Shown one piece after another: positions 44,331 to 54,061 of a stretch of 64,000 nt of DNA (position 1 is the stretch's first letter; each line of letters begins with the position of its first letter). The DNA is taken from NCBI GenBank assembly GCA_011799875.1, contig CM022298.1, positions 285,893,395 through 285,957,394 of the forward strand. The letters run 5' to 3'. A program made the translations under genes and the position numbers. This stretch comes from Thinopyrum elongatum. Its lineage: Eukaryota; Streptophyta; Magnoliopsida; Poales; Poaceae. Below the pieces are notes generated by a model. It did no database searches and had not been told where the DNA came from. It was given only the letters and a program-made list of their open reading frames with translations.

Positions 44331-45208
44331 GGAGGTCCACACAGACTCCGGTGACGACTCCGATGATGACTCGGGCGACGACTCCGACGACAACGGAGAA
44401 CCAGTTAGTCATCGATACCCATTTATGTGTCAAATACACCCTAGGGTTTCTCTGGTTACTCATGTCGCCCCCTTTTTGGAATAGAAATACTATGGTTATG
44501 TTCTCTCAATCCATGAAATCTGAGTAAGTCTCGTTAGACCCGTGTAGTATATTGATTGTTTGAATGGTACAAATGATAAGTGATTAGTTGTTAAATCTAT
44601 GCAAATGATTTCTGCTAATAATCCGACTAGGGTTAGTGTTCGTGTTAATAATTCCTAGCCAGGTCTTGACAATTGATTTTGAATGACCTACATATATGTT
44701 TGTGCCATTTTTTTTTTCAAGATTGGTCTGTACATAGACGATTATGCTTAAAAATCGAACCATAATCTCTAGATATGTCTAAAAAAGCCATAAATTCCTA
44801 ATCCTACTTTACGGCATGTAAACATTGATTTGATGCCAAATTTTGGCAACTGCCAAATGTTCGCTAGAGATTAGTTTGTATTCCAAATTTGACGCCACAT
44901 TTTTTACTATATGTATAGGTGATATCTGATGATGTCGACAGCGAGGATGAGGATGGCCAGAGGAGGTACAAGAGGCAAATCCTCAGGGAGCTTTTAGCGT
45001 GAATGCATAACAAGCGTATTAGGACCTGGAACGGGGGCTATTGATGCCCATTTTGCAACCAAAAGCTTCATGACGCGTATCAAAGTGTTCTGGTGCATGC
45101 AAGAGGACGAGCCGTTGGCTCCTTCAGGCAGAAGTATTCTCGCAGGGTGGCGCATGCCACGTACGCTGAGTATCTGGAGAAGCTTCACGATCGTGCTGAC
45201 ATATGAGA
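44331..45208 (+). pseudogene. Fragment of a gene with an acidic exon and an XS-type zinc finger
   Basis: Two plus-strand coding-like segments. The first (about 44340-44460) encodes an Asp/Ser-rich stretch (SGDDSDDDSGDDSDDNGE). The second (about 44921-45208), preceded by an AG acceptor (TATAG), reads DDVDSEDEDGQRRYKRQIL and then TWNGGY-stop-CPFCNQKLHD, SVLVHARGRAVGS and AHATYAEYLEKLHDRADI. CPFC, the spaced histidine and the AEYLE end resemble the zf-XS domain (PF03470) of SGS3/FDM-type plant RNA-silencing proteins. Two in-frame TGA codons (about 44999 and 45043), one where tryptophan is expected before CPFC, make it a pseudogene. Likely a captured fragment. Confidence 0.6.
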
Positions 45209-45923
45209 TGAGATGTGGGATTGAAGTATGTATGGCTATGTAGTGTCTTAATTATCAATGTGCTTGAGTATGCTTAATGATGGTTGAACTATGCTTGTGT
45301 ACGACTTATTATCTATGCCTGAGTATGTTTAATCTATGTTTACTAATGTCTAAATATGGGATATGGATGCACTCAGTTCGGTTGATGGAATTTTATGCAT
45401 ATTAGCGTGAATGTTTAGCTTGGGTAAAACTTTCAGATTCAACCAATGAAGGAAAAGTGGAACCACCCTGAAACATGGTTATTTTCCCAAATTGAAACCG
45501 TGTGCAATGACTTCCATTTTCCTAGTTACGTCAATCACGCATGGTTGGCTCTAGCAAACCGTTGCCTCCGAAACTCTTTGTGGGATAGAAAACCAAAAAG
45601 AAAACCCTCACCACCCAATTCAAAAAGGAAAAAAATAAAATACTCACCATCCCCACGTCACAAAAACCCTCACCCCACACGCCACCCCCTCTGGTCCCCA
45701 TTCACACCTGCACAAGCTCCTCCATGACTCTGCATGGCACCACCTATCGCCATGGCAACCACTTAGCTCGATGCCTGTCGTCACCGCCAGGCTACCGGCA
45801 AACCCCACCGCATTATGCCACTTCCGCTTGCCGCTGCCTATCGCCATCGACTTCCTCGACGCTGCTCGCCGTCGACCCAGCTCCGCCCGATTGGGGAATC
45901 CACCGTATTGAGGGTTTTTTCTC
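45209..45923 (+). other. Spacer and 5' region of the following gene
   Basis: AT-rich to about 45440, then a segment with an ACCGTGTGCAATGA string like the CACTA subterminal motifs. From about 45600 it is C-rich with CCACC and CGCC runs, resembling a plant 5' untranslated region. The open stretches here have no recognisable domain. Confidence 0.4.
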
Positions 45924-47045
45924 ATGGACAACAAGGTAACTAATTTAATGAGATATTCTCTCATCTCTTATCCCAGTTCATCTGCCTCCTTTAATCACCC
46001 CGCCGAAATTGCCGTGAATTCATTTTTATTCGAGCTGATTTGAGGGTTTTCTTTCATTCATAGAGTGTACACTACACGGACACATCAGGACTTTGCGGCC
46101 TCGGCGAGGCATCTGTGGAGTTCCATCTCACCGTACCAGATGACTTGAGGATGCGCGCGGTATGTTCAATCTCACCCTACATCAGTTGGCATGGCCTACT
46201 TTCCTGAACATATACTATATATTGCTACATTTGTATAAAAGGTGCCACATGCAGCATATATGTCAAAGGGGATTTTTACCTCTTCTTTCTATATTAGGCA
46301 AATTAATGATGTATTGTATTTCGATTACTCTCATATTTCCATGACATCATGGTTACCCTATCTGTTTAATTATAAATTTTTGTCCTTTGATTTCAACTGT
46401 TGTACAGTTTTCTTTCAATTTTGCCCACATTTGCATGTTACCATATTCTTTAACAATCCTACCATTTTCTGCAGCACGTCCCTTGCTATGCAACAACATC
46501 TGTAGTACACAATCTTGCCCTTTACATAAATCAAGACAGCAGGGATGTCATACTGAACACAAACCATGGATTTACCATCGTTGCTTCTGTAAGACATGAT
46601 GAATGTGGTCACTCCTATTTTGGCACGGGCCTTTCGACAGAAATTTCTAAGTTTTATGTACTGAAAGATGGCACTAAAATTGCACTGCACATAAAAGAGC
46701 CTGGTCATGAGATATATGCTAACTTCCCCGATGATATCATCTGTCCAGACATTGTTTGAAGTAAGTGTTCTTTTCAAGTATCTGCATGTTCACTTACCCA
46801 GCAATATCAAAGGAATTGTGTAGTATTTAAGCAACCAATTGTTATTCCATTTTCTTACTCTATTCCTACCTACTAACTTGTAGTTACCAATACACTTTTC
46901 TTTTGCCTTGTTTTAACTAAATACTCCCTATACTCCCACTTCTATCAGAAAGTGCCGCTGACGAGCAGATTCCGGAGGTGGAGAATGGGGCTGCCAACAA
47001 GCAGAGGCGGGTCGAGCAAGAACCGCAAGCAACTCCAATAGGCCT
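45924..47045 (+). pseudogene. Compact four-exon gene, unknown protein, 3' end cut by gypsy C
   Basis: Exon 1 45924-45935 (MDNK, donor GTAACT); exon 2 46064-46159 (acceptor CATAG, donor GTATGT), 32 codons including SGLCGLGEASVEFHLTVPDD; exon 3 46475-46760 (acceptor CTGCAG, donor GTAAGT), including SVVHNLALYINQDSRDVILN, FGTGLSTEISKFYVLKDGTK and HEIYANFPDD; exon 4 from 46949 (acceptor ATCAG), ADEQIPEVENGAANKQRRVE. Exons 1-3 join in phase 0 and exon 4 in phase 1, so one frame continues. A TGA (46757-46759) sits just before the exon 3 donor, and the gypsy body begins near 47046. No family is recognised with certainty; the FYVLKDGTKIALHI segment faintly resembles a B3-type fold. Confidence 0.6.
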
Positions 47046-47663
47046 AGACTTCACCTCAAGTGCTCGGCCGCCGCAGGCGTGCTTCCCATGCTCTGCACAC
47101 CCACCATCAGCAACGTCCTCATCACCAATACCCTCATTGACAGTGGCGTTGGGCTCAATGTCCTCTCTCTGGAAACGTTCGACACGCTCCAAGTGTCGTA
47201 TGACAAGCTCCTGCCCACGAAGCCCTTCTCAGGAGTGACTGAAGGCTCCACCACACCCCTGGGGCAGGTGCGCCTTCCCGTCACCTTCGGCAAGCGTGAC
47301 AACTACCACACTGAACTTATCGACTTTGACGTCGCCCACATCAGCCTCAGATACAACGCCATCCTCGGGTACCCTGCCCTCGCCAAGTTCATGGGAGCCA
47401 CCCACCATGGCTACAACATCCTCAAAATGCCAGAGTGCAGCGGCGTCAGCACAGTCACCTGCGATGAGAAGGACGCGGTTGAGCATGCCTACCATGCCGC
47501 TGCGGCCGAGAACTCCGACCATGAGGGCGGCGTCCTACCTCCTGAGGCCACCCCCGTGAAAAAGAAGCAGCTCCTCCCCAAGGGTCCTCCGAAGACCAAG
47601 AAGCCCTCTGGTGGCGCCTCAGGCACCACGCCTGCTATCGGGGCGCCTCTTCCTCCCGCATAG
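47046..47663 (+). pseudogene. Gypsy C aspartic protease
   Basis: A long open frame (47079-47663) with the active site TLIDSGVGLNVLSLETFDTL, RLPVTFGKRDNYHTELIDFD, YNAILGYPALAKFMGATHHG and the lysine-rich PVKKKQLLPK. It is the least damaged protease in the window, with a complete DSG triad and no internal stop; it stops at 47661-47663 before the RT part. The upstream gag is absent, so it cannot be made as a normal polyprotein. Confidence 0.87.
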
Positions 47664-48213
47664 GAAGGCACGCCTGGCACTTCCCTAGGGACGGGCTCGA
47701 GGGCTTCCATCTGGAGAGCCTCTGACGTAACCAGTGGGACGAGGAAGGTGCTCGGGCACCAGTTGGAGGCATGCTTCGATTCGCGCCCCCACAAGCAAGG
47801 AGCAAGGCGCGAAGCGCCATGGGCGCGGGAATTCATCACCAAGGTGATCGAGGAGCTTCAGGAGGCACATGCCATGCGTGGCGAGCGCCGCCCCGCACCA
47901 CCCAGTGCAGCTGTAGCCCCCAATGCGGGTGGCGAGCTGCGCATCTGTGTCAACATCCCGGGCCTCAACAGGGCCACTTCGTAGGATCTCTTCTGGCTGT
48001 CACATGTCGGCCGTAGTGGGGGCTACCCCTCCAACTACGTCTGCATGCCATTCGGCCTACTGAACGTGGGCGCCTCGTACCAGCGCCTCCCGCAGTGCGC
48101 TATGGCGTCTCACGAGGCCAGGTGCTCGGCGGTCGCATCTCAGGAGGTCCCGGACCCTCGCGAGCCCCCTGGGCCTCGCGGGCCTCCCAGGCCTCCGGAG
48201 CCACACAGCTCAT
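47664..48213 (+). pseudogene. Gypsy C internally deleted reverse transcriptase
   Basis: Reads ICVNIPGLNRATS-stop-DLFWLS, then within a dozen residues YVCMPFGLLNVGASYQR and CAMASHEA, with the same loss of the FLDA block as B and D. The TAG near 47983 stands where D has glutamine (SSQDIFW). The frame ends in a proline-rich tail. Confidence 0.83.
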
Positions 48214-49822
48214 GAGGAGCAATCTCCACGGCAGGCATCTTCAGCTACCTCGACGCCTCTACAATGCTGGTGCCAGGTGACTCTTTGGTTTGTTCAATTG
48301 AGGGCGCCCTTCGGGCTGCATTCTCCTCAAGCTGTTAGGGCCCGCCCCTGCAGCTGTATCATTTTGCGCATGTATCAGAACTGGATCTGCCTTTTATGAA
48401 TTTCCTAAGTATTTCAACTTGCATGCCCGGTGCTTCGCCACCATGAATGTCGCTGCGCCCTCACAACCCCGCCCTCAACCACATCATGATTAAGGGCTAG
48501 CACAGCGTCTATGCTCGGGTCCATCCCTGCAGCGTTGATAAATCCAAGTGACCGAGCTCTGTCTCGCGGGCCAGCTCCTGTGCAGGTCACCTCCCGGGGT
48601 CCTTTGTGCCTTGTCCTCGCGTGAGCTAATCGAGAGTGGCTGAGTCAGGACGCATGGCCCGGTTCATCTAACCGCAGTCCGGCACTGCATCATCGCGGGA
48701 GCCGCGCGTCGGGTGTCCTTCCTCGGGATTGTTGCATGAGAAGATTGAGCACGGCGTCTGTACTCGGGTCTGTCCCTGCAGCGTCGATAAACCCAAGCGA
48801 CTGAGCTCTGTCTGGCGGGCCGGCCCCGTTCACGTCACCTCCTGGGGTCCTCGGTGTTCGGCCTTCTCATGCGATGGCCACCGAAGGTTCATTCGGTGCA
48901 GGTAGCTCCCATCGCACAGGTTTTATAAGCGCGCTCCGCGCCAAAAGATTCAGGTACAACCCGCCTTGAGGTAGGGCCTGGTGCCTCTCGCGTTGGCTCA
49001 CGGGTGCCAGATACATCTCCTCCAATTCTGCCGTGCCAGTCACGCGTACGAATGAAATAGGACTGTACACACCCGGAGACTCTAACACGGAGCTCCCATC
49101 CCACACCAATTGGAAGCAACATGCTCCGTGCTAGCGGATGACACGGTCGAACAGCGACTATGCCCACGCCCAAGTTGAAGCCCCATGCTCCGCGCTGGCG
49201 GACGACACGTTCGAGCAGCGACTATGCCCATGCCCAAGTGGAAGCCCCATGCTCCGCGCTGGTGGATAAACAACTAAGGGCTCCCTAGCGGCTGCACCAA
49301 CCTCGGGATAGCCCTTCGGTTCTTCACACGGTCCTATCGTGCAGCATTACCTAGCGAGGCACACGCGAGGGGGCTAGACATGGTGCCTACGCTCGGGACA
49401 GGCCCGGCGCACGCCACCTCACCAGGTCCCTGGTACTTGGTCTTCTCACGTCCGTCCCAGGCAAAGGCTGGTGAGGAAAGGTATGGAGGGCTCCACGTAA
49501 ATCTCGCCGTCGCCCATGTCTCCTTCATGAGGGTTGCTCGCACGTTAAGGGGGACCCCTGAGCAATGCGACTCAGGGGCCTCACTAGTCACATAGCCCCT
49601 CGCTCCTTGGTCTCGTCCTGGCGATCCGGACGACCCAACGGTGGTCGATGTATGCGCGTAGCTGGGCCTTGCCGACGCAGTGCACAAAGGCAAACAAGAA
49701 GAAAACCAAGCACAAAAAGGAAACTGCGGAACCCAAACAGTTATTACAGGCACCAAATGTTTTTTAAATTCAAACAAAGTCATACGCCTCCATGAAGCAT
49801 GAAAAGTGTCGCAGGATAAAAT
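48214..49822 (+). other. Long non-coding tail of gypsy C
   Basis: No coding region supported. It begins with GGTTTGTTCAATTGAGGGCG near 48290. Two copies of a block containing GACCGAGCTCTGTCTCGCGG or a close variant occur near 48551 and 48801. The minisatellite follows, and then the conserved 3' untranslated region of the antisense ORF (49690-49822). Confidence 0.6.
49095..49275 (+). repeat. 64-bp minisatellite in gypsy C tail
   Basis: Three copies with cores AAGCAACATGCTCC (49114), AAGCCCCATGCTCC (49178) and AAGCCCCATGCTCC (49242), 64 bp apart, linked by ACACGGTCGAACAGCGACTA. Homologous to the repeats at 5206 and 11546. Confidence 0.88.
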
Positions 49823-52800
49823 CTAGAAGGAGGGGTCATCATCTCCATCGCCTCTACTCATCCCGGTCACGGCAAGCTCGTTGTCCACATCGCTGCCGCC
49901 GTCGTTGCCGCCACTCACTTTGACCACAGGTGGCTCGGCGTCGGAGATGCAGGCGAACTTCTTCAGCAGCGCCTCCACATGGCCCCCCATGGCCACCGCA
50001 GTGGCGGCACGGGACTCAGGAGTAACCGCGACGACCACCACATTGAAGTCGAAGCCGGGGTCCTGGAGTTAGAGGTGGCTGAAGACGCGCGTCGCCGCCG
50101 CAGAGAAGAGAGAGCGGCACTCATCTTCCAGGAAGGAGTCCACCTTGGCGGCTGCACCTTCGAGCTCCTCGACAAGCCTGGAGGAGAGCCCTGTGTAGCT
50201 ACCTTCGAGAGGCACGAGCGGATCCTTTAAGCCTCCCCTGTAGATCGACCGCAACCCCTCGCGGGCCCTGAGCTCGAGGGAGGGGAAGGCGTCGTGCTCC
50301 GCGGCTGCCTTCTCCTCGGCGGCGGCAAGGATCTTCTCCCTGGCATCCAGCCGAGACATCGCCTCGGAAACATGCTTGATGTGAGACGTCTGGGCCTCGA
50401 TCACCTCCTCCTTCAGCTTGGTCAAACGACCGCGTTCCGCGGCCTGCTCAGCGGTTACCTGAGTCAGTTCGGAGTCACAATCGGCGAGCTTCACCTCATG
50501 GGCCATGAGGCCTTCCTCCCGCTGGTGGAGCCGCTGTGCGTGCGCGGGCTGCTCCTCCTGAAGGGCCTTCAGATTGGCCTCCGCCTCATCACGGCGCTTC
50601 TCGGCAGATGCTGCGCTAGCTAGCACCACGTTGCGAGCGTCCTTGGCTTCAGCATCCTCCTTCCAGCTCTCTGTGGTGGCAGCCTCCGCCCGGCCCCAGG
50701 CCGGCCTGATGGATGTGTCGGCCTGGAGCCACCCCGAGACAAGCCCAAGGCGCTCCCTCGCGAGGCACCTGTCGGTGTCTTGAAGATCGGCCCCAACCCA
50801 GCCAAGTTCGATGTAAGCCTCATCCAATGCTCCGGGCCTGATCAGGGCGCCGCAGTTCGCGAGCGCGAGGGCCTGGCGAGGGGGCGGCGCTGGCACGCTG
50901 ACTAACGCTGTGGCCGAGGAAGTAGCGGCGTGGCTGGCTTGGGGCGCCGGAGGCTCCAGGCTCCCCTCGGGCACCACGAGGGCAGACGGCTTCGCAGCCT
51001 GCTGGCCCGCGGGGGCTGACTCCTCCTAAAGCTGCATTCCTGCGTCCTCAGGGGCCGCCCCCTCCACCAGCACCAGGGTTGCGACGACCGCGAGAAGGAG
51101 TGTCGCCTCATGGACTCCCACAGCATCGACGGTCCATTTCCCGAGCGGCCCTGACGAGGCACCAGGCACAGGCGGTACGCCTGCTCGCTCGGGCGTGATG
51201 CCACCTGAGCGCCCAGGGACCGTGCTGGGCTGGCGCAACGCACCCTCGCGCCCGCCGTGGCCGCGGCTGGAGGCTGACGGTGCCCTCAGCGCTGTGGGCT
51301 CCTTCATCTCAGTGCTCGCCTTCTTCTTCTTCGTCACATCGTTGCTCCTAGATGTCAAGAGGGGAGTGTTGTGACCACATATGCAATATACGCTTGACCA
51401 GAAGCAAGGTAAGTTACTTACTCCTTAGGGGCGATCCACTTCCTCTTCTTCTCCTTCTCGGCGAAGGTCGGGGCGCCCCCACTTTTCTTTGGCATGGCCT
51501 TGGCCGCGTCCGAAGGGCAGGCGGGGTGCACCTCGATGAACCCCTGCGTGGCGCTGCCGCCTGGAGAAGCGAGGAGGTTGCCCTAAGAGGTAACGGCCGG
51601 TGGGGCCACGTCCACCCCAGCAGTGGCCGCCCCGTCCCCTGTTCGTAGTTCAGGCGGGGATGGGACTGACATCTAGATCGCCCGGCGGGAGCTTGCGGAG
51701 CCCTCCGGAGGGGGTGCAGCCGCGCCTTTCTTTGGGGTCACCCGGCCAGATGCTTGCGTGGTCTGTGTTGTGGGCCCTGTCCTCCAGAGGACCCTGGCGG
51801 AGCGTGGGTAGTCCACGGCCGGGGGCTCGTCGGTGTCGTCGTTGTCTTCAAGGCTGCGGAGGAGCTCGCTCTGCGACGGGGGGGGGACACTTCCTCCAGG
51901 TCGTCGTCCCTAGTCTCCTCCGAGTCCTCTTTGCCGTCGCTGTTGCCAGAGGACACCGGCACGGGGGAGTTGGGGTGCTCGGGTGACATGAGCCCCAGCT
52001 TGTTTAAGGCAGGCATGGCGGCGACCAGCTCCTCCCTGTCATTGCGGCGGTACATCGGGGTGTAGGTCTTGGGGAGGTCCCCCGGGTCGCCATTTAGCAG
52101 GACGGCCATGGCCTTGTCCAGCTCCTTGCCCGTCAAGCTGGCAGGGCGTAGCCTCGTGTCGTCCCGCGCGCCTTGGAATTCCCACAAGGGCCACACGTGC
52201 GACTGGAGCAGCGCCAGGCACTGCATCAAGAACTCCTTCACGAGCATTCTCCCCGTCAGCCGCTTGGCCTCCATATCTGAGGTTATCCTCTTCAAGACGG
52301 GCTCTGCCCGGGGGTCGGTAAGCTTTGCATGGCCCCACCTCTCGAGCTGCTCAGGAAGCTCTGTCGGCAGCTCCAGCTGCGGGTTGAGACCCTTGGTGTC
52401 CAGGAAGACCCAGTGGTGCCGGAAGCCCTCCACCTTCTTCTCGACCTTCAAGAGGACATTCCCCTTGTGGACTGCGACGAAGGAAGCGCAAGCAGAGCAT
52501 TGTGTCCGGTCGTGCAACCGCAAGCTGAAGAAATGACAGAGGAGCGCCATGAAGGGTCTCATGCCCACGAAGTCCTCGCAGTAGAAGGCGAAGATGGACA
52601 TGAGGAGGATGGAGTTGGGCTGAAGATGGAGGACGTGGATTCAGTAGTGGTCGAGGATGGCACAGAAGAACTCGGAGAAGGGCGGGACGATCCCCGCAAA
52701 GATGTTGTGAAGGAAGAAGGGATAAACCATCCACGCCAAAGTGCTCTGCTCCACGGAGCCGGCCCAGATCACGGTCTCGCCCCATTCATTGTCCTCGCTC

Positions 52801-52922
52801 GCTGTCTGCGGGAGCTCGGGGCTGAGATGCCCCTCCTCGGCGATGGAAGACACGTCGGGCGTAGGCAAGGGAGAGGAGGAGGTCACGGTCTGGACCGCGG
52901 TCTTCGCCTTCCCGGGCGCCAT
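49823..52922 (-). pseudogene. Antisense ORF of gypsy C: Transposase_28-like plus coiled coil
   Basis: A 3.1-kb minus-strand gene. The N-terminal part (52922 to about 51738) resembles the grass putative gypsy-type transposon domain (PF04195): WMVYPFFLHNIFAGIVPPFS, then LLMSIFAFYCEDFVGMRPFM and FRHHWVFLDTKG, followed by an acidic/serine linker. A TGA near 52641 replaces an expected tryptophan. A basic segment (KEKKRKWIAPKE) ends at a GTAAGT donor near 51420, with an AG acceptor near 51355, so there is a short intron. The C-terminal part (50977-49823) is a long coiled coil (ANLKALQEEQPAHAQRLHQR, SRLDAREKILAAAEEKAAAE) ending in ESRAATAVAMGGHVEALLKK, homologous to the B antisense ORF. TAA near 50071. 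Function unknown. Confidence 0.8.
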
Positions 52923-53233
52923 TCGTTGGGTCGCTGGCGTCGGGAAGGAGAAGGAAGGGGGCGGATTTCTGGTTGGATCTCGAGGAGTTTTCGGCTAGAG
53001 GAGGAGACAGGAGCAAGGCGAGGGAAAGCAATGATGACACTGTCGCATGCACCAGTCTTTTGTCAGCCTGGGCAGTTGCTGAGGCAACGTGGGGAAGTGG
53101 AGGCGTCCGCGTCCCATCACGCGCCACGCGTTGGGCCTGGCCCGCAGGCGATTTGGGGCCCACGACGCTTCACCCTTCGCTGCATGCCTTCGCGTCAAAG
53201 CCAGGCCAGGCGCGCCTTGGGCCCGGGGCCTAC
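52923..53233. promoter_or_regulatory. Polypurine tract and antisense upstream region, gypsy C
   Basis: Ends in CTTGGGCCCGGGGCCTAC before the LTR, the same polypurine tract as in A and B. The antisense start codon lies 312 bp from the LTR, close to the 325 and 329 bp in A and B. No clear antisense TATA box is seen. Confidence 0.55.
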
Positions 53234-54061
53234 TGTCGGTGTTCTGGGATCGGGCATACCCAGATCTGCCTGCCTGTGGCCCAGCGCGTGGGCTTATCGA
53301 TGATCCGGTATGGCCCAGCTGCAGCGACTCCAAGACAAGACCCCCGCGAGGTCCTCTGGCCTCGCGAGGAGAACGACGCCAAGAGCTCCAAAGGAGCGGC
53401 CTCCCCAGGATGCCTCCCGAGGAGCGGAGATCTCTATGCAAGCTTCCCGCCTCATGAGGCCATGATGACGTGAACCATGACGACCAAGGCCAGGCGGGCG
53501 CCAGCGAGCGCAGAGGGGATGATTTCCTCTTCGGTTCCAAGGGAGCAAGGGCAGGCGCAGGTTCCCGAGGAAGGCCCCAAAGCTTTCCATTCTGGTGCAA
53601 CGATACCAAGACCACAAGCTCGGCAGGACGGATGTCATCGCCGAGCCCACTGCTGCGTCATGCCCAGAAGCTTTGCAGGCGAAGACCACCTTTCGTCAGG
53701 AGAAGATGTACTCCTTGTCCCCTTTCAAATTTGCCATTGTGGAATCCCTTAGAAGGGATCCCGGATCGGACCCTTAACCAATTCATCCTCACCACTCGAG
53801 CCCTCATGAGATTGCTCATCCACTGTACTAGTTCATCCTCTACCTCCTCACGAGGCCAATCCACCAAAAGCAGGAGTAGGGTTTTACACCACAAGGTGGC
53901 CCGAACCTCGGTAAATCTTCGTGTCCCTCTTCTTCCCCGCTCGCATGAACTCGACGAGATCAGGTTATATGCATGGCGAGCTAGCGTGGTTGTGAAGCGA
54001 GGTCCTTCGTTCATGCCCCTGAGTTGGACCTTCTTGGGTCTGCGCAGCCCTGAATCTGATA
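53234..54061 (+). repeat. Gypsy LTR 3 (3' LTR of C), promoter-deleted
   Basis: An 828-bp LTR starting TGTCGGTGTTCTGGG and ending CTGAATCTGATA, matching LTR 1 and LTR 2. Between GCCATTGTGGAATCCC (about 53735) and GGATCGGACCC (about 53763) it lacks the roughly 60-bp segment that carries TATAAATA in the other two. Body D follows directly. Confidence 0.88.

Larger units (their letters stand above)
47046..54061 (+). mobile_element. Ty3/gypsy body C (non-autonomous) with 3' LTR
   Basis: Starts abruptly inside the protease region (ACCTCAAGTGCTCGGCC), so gag and the 5' LTR are missing. It then has protease, an internally deleted RT, a long tail with minisatellite, a 3.1-kb antisense ORF, polypurine tract and LTR 3. 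It is a sister of B and D by the shared RT deletion. Confidence 0.88.
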
